Made by a program: the position numbers and the translations under genes. From Erythrobacter litoralis (GTDB lineage Bacteria > Pseudomonadota > Alphaproteobacteria > Sphingomonadales > Sphingomonadaceae), in the NCBI RefSeq assembly GCF_029760855.1, contig NZ_SOSI01000001.1, positions 496,001-560,000 on the forward strand: a DNA stretch of 64,000 nt. Direction: 5' to 3'. Positions 36,357-43,909 of this stretch are shown here, in pieces. The number at the start of each line of letters is the position of its first letter. Positions within the stretch are counted from its first letter, which is position 1. The notes beneath the pieces were generated by a model. It saw nothing but the letters and a program-made list of their open reading frames with translations. It did not search any database and had not been told where the DNA came from.

Positions 36357-38546
36357 TTACCAGGAAGACTGGAAGCCTGCCCGCGCACCGACTTCGCCGG
36401 AGTCGAACCCGACGCCGACACCGCCGCTGACCGACGTGCTGTCGCTGATCCGGAAGCCGACCGAGGCCGAACCTGCGACCCGTTCGTTATAGTAACCGAA
36501 GCCGCCGGCGACGCCCATGCGCTGACCCGGCATGATGATCGGCGATTCCATGGCTAGCGCCATGGCAACACCTTCGCTGGCCTTGCGCGACTCACGCCGG
36601 TTCTCTTCTGCCAGATCGAACAGCATCGACTGCTGGTCCTGCAGGTCGAGGATCGCGGCGCTGTTCTGACCGATCATCATGCTGTTCATATCGGTCCGTG
36701 TGCCGAGATCGGCGATCATCATCGTATTGGCCTGTACGTCGTCGAAGCTGGCGAGGTTGGTGGTACCCGCCGATGTGCTGACACCGAGCGTACCGTTCGC
36801 ATCCGCCGTCACGAAAGCGAGCGGGCCCATCTGCGAGGTCGTGCTGGTGCCGAGCGAGGCGATGACGACCTGGCCGTCATTGGTCGCCTGCGCACCGTTG
36901 CCGATAGCGACCGAATTGGTGCCCGAAGCCACTGCCTCGTTACCCATCGCGACCGCACCATCACCGGTGGCCGAAGTCGCTTCGCCGACCGCGACCGAGC
37001 GTACGCCCGATGCCGTCGAGAGGTGGCCAAGCGCCGTAGCCCGTTCCGCCGTAGCATTGGCGCGCCAGCCGTAAGCTGTGGCACCGGCACCGACGGCCGA
37101 GGATTGACCGCCGACGACCGTCGTCGAAGGACCGCTCGCGATGGTCGAGAAGCCATCATCCCCGTCGCGATTGCCGCCGATTGCGATCGAATCGCCGCCG
37201 GTCGCTTGCGCGGTGTTGCCGATCGCCACGGAATTGCTGCCGGACGCGACCGAATCTTCACCGCCGGCGAAGCTCTGATCGCCCGAAGCGGTCGACTGGT
37301 GGCCCACGGCCGTGCCCATCATGCCCGTTGCGCTGGCCTGCCAGCCCAAGGCGGTGGATCCCGGTGTGGTGGCGACACTCTCGCCGCCGACTGCGGTGGT
37401 CGAGTTGCCCATCGCCATGGCATCCGCGCCGAGTGCGAGAGCATCGACGCCGTCGGCTACCGCGCCGTCACCGTTGCCGTCGGCATCGCTACCGATCGAA
37501 ATGGCACCAACCTGACGCGCTTCGGAATCAGCGCCGAGCGCGATACCGGCTTCGTCGGTTGCGAGGGCACCATACTGGCCGCCGTCGACATTGCCGCCGA
37601 TCGCGATACCGCCACGACCCAAGGCCGCTGCCGCTTCACCCATCGAAGTGGAGGCGAAGCCAGCCGCTTCGGCCAGATGACCGATCGCGGTCGAACGTTC
37701 TGCACTCGCATCGGCCTGCCAACCAAAGGCGCTGCTGCCCGGGTTTTCGGCATTGCTTTCACCGCCGACGGCAGTGGTCGAGTTGCCGTTGGCATTCGCG
37801 CTGTCGCCGATGGCGAGAGCGTCTGTGCCGTTGGCAATGCTTTCGTTACCGATAGCGGTCGCGAAGTCGCTCTGTGCATCGGCATTCTCGCCGACTGCCA
37901 GCGAACGAACGCCCTGCGCGGTGGCAAGGTGGCCGAGCGCGGTCGCACGTTCCGCAGTTGCACCGGACTGCCAACCGACGGCCGTCGCACCCGGACCCGT
38001 CGCCACGCTTTCGCCGCCGAGCGCCGAGGTCGAATTGCCGTTTGCAGCGGCGCTGTCGCCCAGAGCGAGGGCATCGACGCCATTGGCGATGCTTTCATTG
38101 CCGATGGCGGTCGAGAGATCGCTCTGCGCATCTGCATTTTCGCCGACGGCCAGCGAACGAACGCCCTGTGCGGTGGCAAGATGGCCGAGCGCGGTTGCGC
38201 GTTCCGAAGTCGCTCCGGACTGCCAGCCATATGCGGTCGCGCCGGGTCCGGTGGCAACCGCTTCGCCGCCTACTGCAGTGGTCGAAGGACCGGTCGCGGT
38301 CGTGGGTGCGGCGCCTGCATCGTCGCTGCCGATGGCGATGGCGTCCACGCCGTCCGCTACCGCGCCGTTGCCGACAGCGGTCGCGCCGGCGGACGTCGCG
38401 TCTGAATCCGTGCCGCATTCGGTGGCATTGGTTTCAGAATCGTTGCACTCGGGCGTTTCGTCCGCCTGTGCGGAGCCGGCGATGGCGAACATCGCGGTCC
38501 CAGTCAAAAGCGCGGCCGCGAAACGGGCCGGTTTGAAATTCATCAT
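36357..38546 (-). CDS. YadA-like trimeric autotransporter adhesin
   Basis: A 729-residue surface protein. Residues 1-28 form a signal peptide (FAAALLTGTAMFAIAGSAQA). Residues about 50-590 are YadA-head repeats of the pattern AxAxGxxSxAxG (ATALGHLATAQGVRSLAVGE), arranged in five longer units. A short neck/coil follows (VQANTMMIADLGTRTDM, SAAILDLQDQQSMLFDLAEE). The C-terminal anchor has four strands ending in ARAGFQSSW, typical of type Vc secretion. No long stalk is present, so the head should sit close to the membrane. Two ATGs lie together; 38546 has AAGGAAA 5 bp upstream. It is downstream of an ECF sigma/anti-sigma pair on the same strand and ends in a strong terminator. Confidence 0.93.
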   Translation of the reverse strand: MMNFKPARFAAALLTGTAMFAIAGSAQADETPECNDSETNATECGTDSDATSAGATAVGNGAVADGVDAIAIGSDDAGAAPTTATGPSTTAVGGEAVATGPGATAYGWQSGATSERATALGHLATAQGVRSLAVGENADAQSDLSTAIGNESIANGVDALALGDSAAANGNSTSALGGESVATGPGATAVGWQSGATAERATALGHLATAQGVRSLAVGENADAQSDFATAIGNESIANGTDALAIGDSANANGNSTTAVGGESNAENPGSSAFGWQADASAERSTAIGHLAEAAGFASTSMGEAAAALGRGGIAIGGNVDGGQYGALATDEAGIALGADSEARQVGAISIGSDADGNGDGAVADGVDALALGADAMAMGNSTTAVGGESVATTPGSTALGWQASATGMMGTAVGHQSTASGDQSFAGGEDSVASGSNSVAIGNTAQATGGDSIAIGGNRDGDDGFSTIASGPSTTVVGGQSSAVGAGATAYGWRANATAERATALGHLSTASGVRSVAVGEATSATGDGAVAMGNEAVASGTNSVAIGNGAQATNDGQVVIASLGTSTTSQMGPLAFVTADANGTLGVSTSAGTTNLASFDDVQANTMMIADLGTRTDMNSMMIGQNSAAILDLQDQQSMLFDLAEENRRESRKASEGVAMALAMESPIIMPGQRMGVAGGFGYYNERVAGSASVGFRISDSTSVSGGVGVGFDSGEVGARAGFQSSW
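37773..38276 (-). repeat. Two 252-bp tandem repeats inside the adhesin gene
   Basis: Residues 91-174 and 175-258 are nearly identical 84-residue units; both contain ATALGHLATAQGVRSLAVGE and AIGNESIANG. The DNA copies lie at 38276-38025 and 38024-37773. Three more divergent units follow (about 259-384, 385-476 and from 477), the third being 126 residues, one and a half times the unit. Such repeats allow copy number to change by recombination or slippage. Confidence 0.85.
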
Positions 38547-38630
38547 TATGCTTTCCTTGTGGTTTTGGACCAGAAAGCCGAACGACAAAGGTATGTATCC
38601 AAGGCGGGCGATATGTCGCTCCGCCACCCC

Positions 38631-38670
38631 CCGACCCATGCGGTCGGCACCTCCCATAAAGTGGGAGATG
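38631..38670 (-). promoter_or_regulatory. Two adjacent stem-loops in the adhesin 5' leader
   Basis: CACCTCCCA/TGGGAGATG (38648-38656 and 38662-38670, one mismatch that reads as G-U in RNA) abuts CCGACC/GGTCGG (38631-38636 and 38642-38647) with no spacer. Both lie 85-125 bp before the adhesin ATG on the minus strand. They could be RNA structures or operators; no function is known. Confidence 0.5.
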
Positions 38671-38712
38671 CCTACAGTTACTCACGAGGGGCTTGGATGG
38701 ATGCGCCAACGC

Positions 38713-38756
38713 TGTAATTTTTATGAATTTATTTTTTAGCTACCGTTCATGAACGG
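38713..38756 (-). promoter_or_regulatory. AT-rich promoter region with a 14-bp perfect palindrome
   Basis: A run of 26 almost pure A/T bases (38713-38738) stands out in this GC-rich DNA. It is flanked by the perfect palindrome CCGTTCATGAACGG (38743-38756), 11 bp after the anti-sigma stop codon. No T-tract follows the palindrome on the minus strand, so it is more likely an operator or promoter element for the adhesin gene than a terminator. The assignment is inferred. Confidence 0.45.
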
Positions 38757-38767
38757 AGAGACGGCGA

Positions 38768-39520
38768 TCAAACAGAACTCACGCTTCCGCTCAGCACAAT
38801 GGGCAAGGTAGGCGCTTCGTGGCGGATACCGCCGTCTTCTTCGAACGTCACCGCCAAGGTCGCATTCTGACCGAGCAGTTGCGCCTCTTCGGCGGACACG
38901 CCCCGCTCAATCCGGCCAGAGCCCGGAAGGAAGCCGAGCGATACCGGTGTGCCGCCTTCGGGAATGACCCACAGTTCGGCCGTCCGGCCTGTCTCCGCTT
39001 CCAGACCGGCGATATCGAGCCGGATGCGGCGGGCCTGCGGATCGACGATACCTGCAAGCCGCCGGCCGCTTTCCTCGTTTTGGAATTGTGCGATAAGCAG
39101 GCCGGACGGCAGCGCCGGGCTTTCCGACGCCGTCGGCTGTGGAATGGGTGCAGGCTCCGGCGCGGAGAGAAAGAGCACCAGTCCGGCGATCGATAGAGCA
39201 GCGCCCGCTGCAAAAGTGATAAGGCTTGCCCGCGAAGGCCCGGTAGCGCGCGGTGCGATCTCGGTCGGCGACGCTGATACGTCGCGGTCGCCGAGCCGAG
39301 CAGCGATTGCGGGCCATACACCTTCGGACGGTTCGATCGTGCCGGCAGCTTCGCCGATCGTGCCGAGGCGCCATTCCCACCACTCGACCGCTTGCGCGAA
39401 GTCGCGATCCGCGAGCTGCATTCGGCGCGCCTGCGACAATTCCTCGCCCTCGAGCACACCGAGAACGTATTCGCCGGCCAGTACGAACCGATCGCTTTCG
39501 CTGGGAAGGTCGTCAGCCAT
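38768..39520 (-). CDS. RskA-like anti-sigma factor
   Basis: A 250-residue single-pass inner-membrane protein. The cytoplasmic domain (1-95) begins LAGEYVLGVLEGEELSQARR and continues to EWWEWRLGTIGEAAGTIEP, the pattern of anti-sigma-K (RskA) proteins. It has no HxxxCxxC zinc motif. A TM helix spans about 99-119 (SLITFAAGAALSIAGLVLFL). The periplasmic RskA domain contains GRTAELWVIPEGGTPVSLGF and LAVTFEEDGG. It should hold the upstream ECF factor until released by a signal. Its start overlaps the end of the sigma gene by 8 bp. The signal is unknown. Confidence 0.92.
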   Translation of the reverse strand: MADDLPSESDRFVLAGEYVLGVLEGEELSQARRMQLADRDFAQAVEWWEWRLGTIGEAAGTIEPSEGVWPAIAARLGDRDVSASPTEIAPRATGPSRASLITFAAGAALSIAGLVLFLSAPEPAPIPQPTASESPALPSGLLIAQFQNEESGRRLAGIVDPQARRIRLDIAGLEAETGRTAELWVIPEGGTPVSLGFLPGSGRIERGVSAEEAQLLGQNATLAVTFEEDGGIRHEAPTLPIVLSGSVSSV

Positions 39521-40079
39521 CGAGGCACCCCCTCAGCTTGGCGAGACCCCGGCGGATCCAGCTTTTCATCGTGCCGAGAGGCACATCGTGATGATGCGCC
39601 AACTCGCTGTAGCTGTACCCTCCGAAAAAGGCCGCCTTGATCGACCGCTTATGATCGGGCTGTAAATCCTCGATGCAGCGATTCAAGGCTGCATTATCTT
39701 CCTGCGAACACAGCCAGTCGTCAGCGGCGATGCAGCGTTCATCGGCGATGTCCGGCATCGACGCCGCGTCTGTCGTTCTTTCTATCCCGCGGCCGCGAAT
39801 ATCGTTCAGGGCGGTATTGCGCGCCACGGTGCAGAGCCACGTTATCGGGCTTCCCTTGGCGGGATCGAAGCGCCCGGCGCGATGCCAGACCTTCACGAAA
39901 ACCTCCTGCAGGACGTCTTCCGCCTGTTCGCGGTCGTCGACGATCCGCACAATCACGGCGAACAGCTTCGCCGAGGTCAGCGAATAGACGGTATGCAGGG
40001 CATCGCGGTCGCCTTCCGCGGTCCGGCGCATGGCGGCAGTAAGCCGCTCTCGCCGATCCGCTTCGCTGTTCGCGTTCAT
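39513..40079 (-). CDS. ECF-type RNA polymerase sigma factor (SigK-like)
   Basis: A 188-residue ECF sigma factor. Region 2 reads ALHTVYSLTSAKLFAVIVRI, DDREQAEDVLQEVFVKVWHR and SPITWLCTVARNTALNDIRG; region 4 has FGGYSYSELAHHHDVPLGTM followed by KSWIRRGLAKLRGCL. The RskA-type anti-sigma factor is encoded next with an 8-bp overlap, so the two form one regulatory unit. The adhesin gene follows in the same direction and may be a target, an inference from position. The start is the ATG at 40079. No EcfG-type features were seen. Confidence 0.94.
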   Translation of the reverse strand: MNANSEADRRERLTAAMRRTAEGDRDALHTVYSLTSAKLFAVIVRIVDDREQAEDVLQEVFVKVWHRAGRFDPAKGSPITWLCTVARNTALNDIRGRGIERTTDAASMPDIADERCIAADDWLCSQEDNAALNRCIEDLQPDHKRSIKAAFFGGYSYSELAHHHDVPLGTMKSWIRRGLAKLRGCLDG

Positions 40080-40168
40080 GCCTGCCCCCGTTGCGACCGA
40101 TGCGGTCAGTCGGGGGAGTTAAGCCGATCCCCCAAAGCCTTGCAATCGTTAATGTCCGAAAGTTCGGA

Positions 40169-42517
40169 TCAGAAATCGAGCGTTGCGGTAACGAAGACTT
40201 GGCGCGGATTGCCGTAGTAAGCCGTGAGCACCCCCTCACTGCCAAGCGTCGGGACAAAACCGCCATCGGCATTACGGAGGAACTCACCGGTATCGGGATT
40301 CTGCGCGAGGAAACTGTAGCCGGAAACGATATATTCCTCGTCCGTCAGATTGCGGCCGTGCAGCCCCAGCGAGAACCGGTCGCCCGGCACATGCCAGACC
40401 ACGCTTGCCTGGAACAGCGTAAAGCCTTCCTGGTCGAGTAGAGGATTGCGCAGTTCGAATTGCTGGGTGCGGCTACGGTAGGATGCGGTGCCGTTGATAT
40501 TCACGTATCCACTGCCGAGGGGAAGATTGGTACTGATCGTGCCGCTCGCCGCCCATTCGGGGGTGTTCTGAAAAGCACGTCGGTCGGCGACATCGATCCC
40601 GCGGGCGTCGATGAACTGGCGATATTCCGCGTCGAGATAGCTGACCATGCCGGACAACACGAGATTGCTGGTCGGCCCGGCGAAATCTTCTGCGAGGATG
40701 GCCGATCCTTCGGCTTCGATCCCCTGGATACGCGCTTCGCCGGCATTGGTCGTGACCCCGATAAAGGTCTGCTGGCCGTTGACCACGGCACCGACCGAGC
40801 CGGGAATCTGGACGTCCGTATAGTCCGACCGGAATGCGGCAAGGCTGAGATTGAGCCGGTTGTCGAGCAACGAGCCTTTGTAACCGATTTCGTAAGCATC
40901 GACCGTTTCGGGATCGAACGTGATGAACTCGAACACTTCCGCGTCGCTGATCGTGCCATCGCCGTTCTGGTCCGGTGCGGCGGTCGTCACGCCGCGCGGA
41001 TCGAAGCCGCCCCCTTTGAACCCCTTCGAATAGCTCGCATAGAACAGGTGGTCGCGGGTCGGCTGAAAGCTCAGCGATACGCGCGGCGTGAATTCCTCGA
41101 AGTCACGCTCGCCTTCGAAATTGGACGTGGTCTGGAACAGAACTCCCGGTCCGCCGAAGAAGGGCGAGCCGCCGCCCACGAACACCTGCCGCAGGATATC
41201 GGACCTGCGCGTATCCCACGTGTAACGCGCCCCGCCGGAAATGCTGATCTGCGGTGTGATCTCGAACGTGGCATCTCCAAAGACGGCGTAGGTCTCGGTA
41301 TCGACATCACCAAAGGTCAGCGCCGTCACCGTGCCGGGCAACCGCACATCGAAGACGGTCCGCGCATTGGCGTCGAGGTAATAGAAGCCCACCAGACCGT
41401 TGAAGCGGCCTAGGTCGACCAGCGCCTGCACTTCCTGGCTAAATTGTTCGTTGTTGTAAAAAGCCGGTACGTCCACATCGACGGCGGGCAGCGCATCGAA
41501 ATCGATCGGCGTGCCGCTATCGTCCTTGCGATAGCCGGTGATGGAGCGAAGCGTTACAGCATCGCCGGCCTCCACTTCGACGAACAACGATCCCCCATAG
41601 GCCTCGACATCCTGCTTCGGGTCGTTCAGCCCGCCCCGTGTATCGAACACGTCGTCAAGCACCGGCGTGCCGCTTTGGAGACCCGGAATGAGACGATGGC
41701 CCCCGCGCGGATTGCTGTTGTCGTCGGTGTAATCGCCCGACAGGCGGACGAACACGGCGCCGCGGTCGTATTCGATGCTGCCGCGGGCGGCGAGGATCGC
41801 CTTGTCGTAATTCTCCTCGCCCGTTGTGAGATTGGTGCCGAAACCTTCGCGGGTCAGCACTGCGCCGCCGCCGCCAATCGCCAGACCGCTATCACCGATA
41901 GGCATCGCGAAACTCGCCGTGAGGTCCGCCTGATCGTATGTACCGTAGGTTGCGCGCAGACTTAGCCGCGGATCGTCGCCCAGCCGCTTGGTAACGTACT
42001 TGATTGCCCCGCCGATCGTGTTGCGACCGTAAAGCGTGCCCTGCGGACCGCGAAGGACTTCGATCCGTTCGACGTCGTAGATCTCAAGGACGGCGGCCTG
42101 TGGGCGGTTGAGATAGACATCGTCGAGATAAATCCCGACCCCGGCCTCGAAACCGGCGACCGGGTCTTGCTGCCCTACACCGCGAATGAAGGCCGTCAGC
42201 GTGCTGTTGGTGCCGCGCGATGCTTCGAGCGTGACCGAGGGCGTCGTAAGCGCGACATCGGTTATATCGATCGCGCCGCGTGCTTCCAGTTGATCACCCG
42301 AGAGCGCCGTGACTGCAATCGGAACGTCCTGAAGCCGTTCCTCGCGCCGCCGTGCTGTAACGACGATCACATTGCCCTCGTCCGTCGCGACTGCCACGTC
42401 CGCCTCATCGTCGATAGGCGGCGCGGTAGATTGCGCGGCAGCAGGCTGCGCGAACATTGCTAGCGCGAGCGCCCCGGAGGAACCCAGCAGCAAATGGCGT
42501 GTGCAACGAAGCGTCAT
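40169..42517 (-). CDS. TonB-dependent receptor (sphingomonad type)
   Basis: A 782-residue outer-membrane receptor. The signal peptide is LLLGSSGALALAMFAQPAAA. The TonB box region reads NVIVVTARRREERLQDVPIA. The plug spans about 60-170 (SVTLEASRGTNSTLTAFIRG, EVLRGPQGTLYGRNTIGGAI) and the barrel ends in RQVFVTATLDF. This plug pattern is typical of the large sphingomonad receptor families for plant-derived or aromatic compounds; the substrate cannot be named. The gene is divergent from a TetR-type gene, and an inverted repeat lies between them, so it is likely under that regulator. Length is normal. Confidence 0.93.
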   Translation of the reverse strand: MTLRCTRHLLLGSSGALALAMFAQPAAAQSTAPPIDDEADVAVATDEGNVIVVTARRREERLQDVPIAVTALSGDQLEARGAIDITDVALTTPSVTLEASRGTNSTLTAFIRGVGQQDPVAGFEAGVGIYLDDVYLNRPQAAVLEIYDVERIEVLRGPQGTLYGRNTIGGAIKYVTKRLGDDPRLSLRATYGTYDQADLTASFAMPIGDSGLAIGGGGAVLTREGFGTNLTTGEENYDKAILAARGSIEYDRGAVFVRLSGDYTDDNSNPRGGHRLIPGLQSGTPVLDDVFDTRGGLNDPKQDVEAYGGSLFVEVEAGDAVTLRSITGYRKDDSGTPIDFDALPAVDVDVPAFYNNEQFSQEVQALVDLGRFNGLVGFYYLDANARTVFDVRLPGTVTALTFGDVDTETYAVFGDATFEITPQISISGGARYTWDTRRSDILRQVFVGGGSPFFGGPGVLFQTTSNFEGERDFEEFTPRVSLSFQPTRDHLFYASYSKGFKGGGFDPRGVTTAAPDQNGDGTISDAEVFEFITFDPETVDAYEIGYKGSLLDNRLNLSLAAFRSDYTDVQIPGSVGAVVNGQQTFIGVTTNAGEARIQGIEAEGSAILAEDFAGPTSNLVLSGMVSYLDAEYRQFIDARGIDVADRRAFQNTPEWAASGTISTNLPLGSGYVNINGTASYRSRTQQFELRNPLLDQEGFTLFQASVVWHVPGDRFSLGLHGRNLTDEEYIVSGYSFLAQNPDTGEFLRNADGGFVPTLGSEGVLTAYYGNPRQVFVTATLDF

Positions 42518-42553
42518 GTCTCTCTCCCCAAACTCTCTTTTTTGCCGCGATAC

Positions 42554-42574
42554 TGAAAGTTGAACCGGCTTTCA
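42554..42574. promoter_or_regulatory. Inverted repeat, candidate TetR operator
   Basis: TGAAAG (42554-42559) and CTTTCA (42569-42574) are separated by 9 bp, with an overlapping TTGAA/TTCAA repeat (42560-42564 and 42571-42575). It lies in the 112-bp gap between the divergent TonB receptor and TetR genes. On the minus strand a TTGAAA and a weak TATCGC, 17 bp apart, overlap it, so repressor binding there could block the receptor promoter. Confidence 0.5.
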
Positions 42575-42629
42575 AGTTTTAGATTGAGGGTTGTCGTTAG
42601 GCTGGTTAGATACCGCCATGGGAGGCTAC

Positions 42630-43268
42630 ATGACCGAAGGGCCGAAAATCGACGTCAAGCAACCGCGAACAAAGCGCGGTGAGAAGACGATGCGCAAACT
42701 GCTGGATGCCGCGACGGCCGAATTTGGTGAGCGTGGATTTCACGAAGCGTCGGTAAGCTCGATCACTACGCGTGCCGGGATCGCGCTCGGCAGCTTCTAC
42801 ACCTATTTCGACAGCAAGGACGCGCTGTTTCGCGCACTGATCCACGACCTGAGCGGGCAGATCCGGTCGGACGCCAGCGCCGCTATCGCCGAGGAGACAG
42901 ATCCGCTTACGATCGAGCGCGAAGCGTTGACCGCGTTCCTGCGTTTTGCAGCCGAGCATAAGGAAATCTATCGCATCATCGACGAAGCGGAATTCGTCGA
43001 TCCCGAAATCTATCGCTACCACTACACCACTATTGCCCAGCGGATCACTGGGCGGCTGCGAAAGGCGGCAGAGGATGGCAAGTTCGTGGAGAGTGCTGGA
43101 GAGATCGAAGCCTGGGCGGTGATGGGGATGAACGTATTCCTCGGCCTGCGTTTCGCCATCTGGCGCGAAGAAGGCGATCCCGCGATCGATCAGATCGCAC
43201 AAGCGGCGAATGCCCTTATCGCAAAGGGATTGGCACGCGCATTTAGCAAGCGCCCGCCCAAGGTGTAA
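42630..43268 (+). CDS. TetR/AcrR-family transcriptional regulator
   Basis: A 212-residue regulator. The N-terminal HTH (about 15-62) reads TMRKLLDAATAEFGERGFHE, ASVSSITTRAGIALGSFYTY and FDSKDALFRALIHD, the classic TetR pattern. The C-terminal domain is all-helical (ALTAFLRFAAEHKEIYRIID) and would bind a ligand and dimerise. The start at 42630 has GGGAGG 5 bp upstream; an ATG at 42618 is also in frame. It is divergent from a TonB receptor with an inverted repeat between the two, so it probably controls that receptor and itself. The ligand is unknown. Confidence 0.92.
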   Translation: MTEGPKIDVKQPRTKRGEKTMRKLLDAATAEFGERGFHEASVSSITTRAGIALGSFYTYFDSKDALFRALIHDLSGQIRSDASAAIAEETDPLTIEREALTAFLRFAAEHKEIYRIIDEAEFVDPEIYRYHYTTIAQRITGRLRKAAEDGKFVESAGEIEAWAVMGMNVFLGLRFAIWREEGDPAIDQIAQAANALIAKGLARAFSKRPPKV

Positions 43269-43353
43269 CATAAGCTACAATGGCGCAGAAAACCGCGCTT
43301 TTAGGCTTCATCGATACTTTTCACAGCCAGCATTGTGTGCCACGCACGCGGCA

Positions 43354-43896
43354 ATGGAAACCTTCCTCGCTGATGCAACCGTTCCCGATGGCCTGAAGGG
43401 CGTTTTCGAACGGAGCAATATTTCTCTATCGCTTGCCGATTACACCTCGCCCGACTGCCCCTTGATCGGGGTAAACGAAGAATTTTGCGAATTGAGCGGA
43501 TACGGGCCGGACGAAGTGCTGGGGCGTAATTGCCGCTTCCTTCAGCCCGAAAATGGAGCAGGTCCGGTGCGGGATCGCATGCGCGCCTTTCTGCAGGACG
43601 AGGGGCAGACCGACGACAAGTTTCTCATTCCGAATATCACCAAGGACGGTCGGCGCTTCCTGAACCTCGTGTACATGTCGAAACTCACCCGCAAGGGGAA
43701 AGTCGAGCTAATTCTCGGTTCACAATTCGCCGTACGCGGAAAGGACGGGCAGGCGCCTGCTTTGTACGATCGCGCATTGGCCGAAGACCTGCGGCAAATG
43801 AACGTCCTTACGAACGAAAACAATTGGGCGCTGCTCGGCAGCTTCGAAGCGCTTGCGTCGAGCCATTCGATCATCGCGCAATCCAAGATCGAATAG
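43354..43896 (+). CDS. Short LOV-domain blue-light photosensor
   Basis: A 180-residue protein consisting of one LOV (PAS) domain and a C-terminal helix. The flavin-binding signature is intact: GRNCRFLQ with the photoadduct Cys60, preceded by SGYGPDEVL and followed by an Arg-rich VRDRMRAFLQ helix. NLVYMSKLTRKGKVELILGS completes the PAS core with a C-terminal Gln-containing strand (GSQFAV). There is no fused effector, so it resembles the short LOV proteins of pseudomonads. A helix with ALAEDLRQMNVLTNENNWAL could serve as output or dimer interface. The kinase gene follows after 13 bp in the same direction, which points to a functional pair. Confidence 0.95.
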   Translation: METFLADATVPDGLKGVFERSNISLSLADYTSPDCPLIGVNEEFCELSGYGPDEVLGRNCRFLQPENGAGPVRDRMRAFLQDEGQTDDKFLIPNITKDGRRFLNLVYMSKLTRKGKVELILGSQFAVRGKDGQAPALYDRALAEDLRQMNVLTNENNWALLGSFEALASSHSIIAQSKIE

Positions 43897-43909
43897 TGAC
43901 GGAGTAGTC

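Noticed and set aside
37023-38405. 460-codon frame antisense to the adhesin
   Set aside because: Arises from the repeated coding units; residues are Arg/Ala-rich repeats without a signal or start site.
38743-38756. Palindrome as terminator of the anti-sigma gene
   Set aside because: It lacks a T-tract on the minus strand and is followed by A-rich DNA, so an operator or promoter element is more likely.
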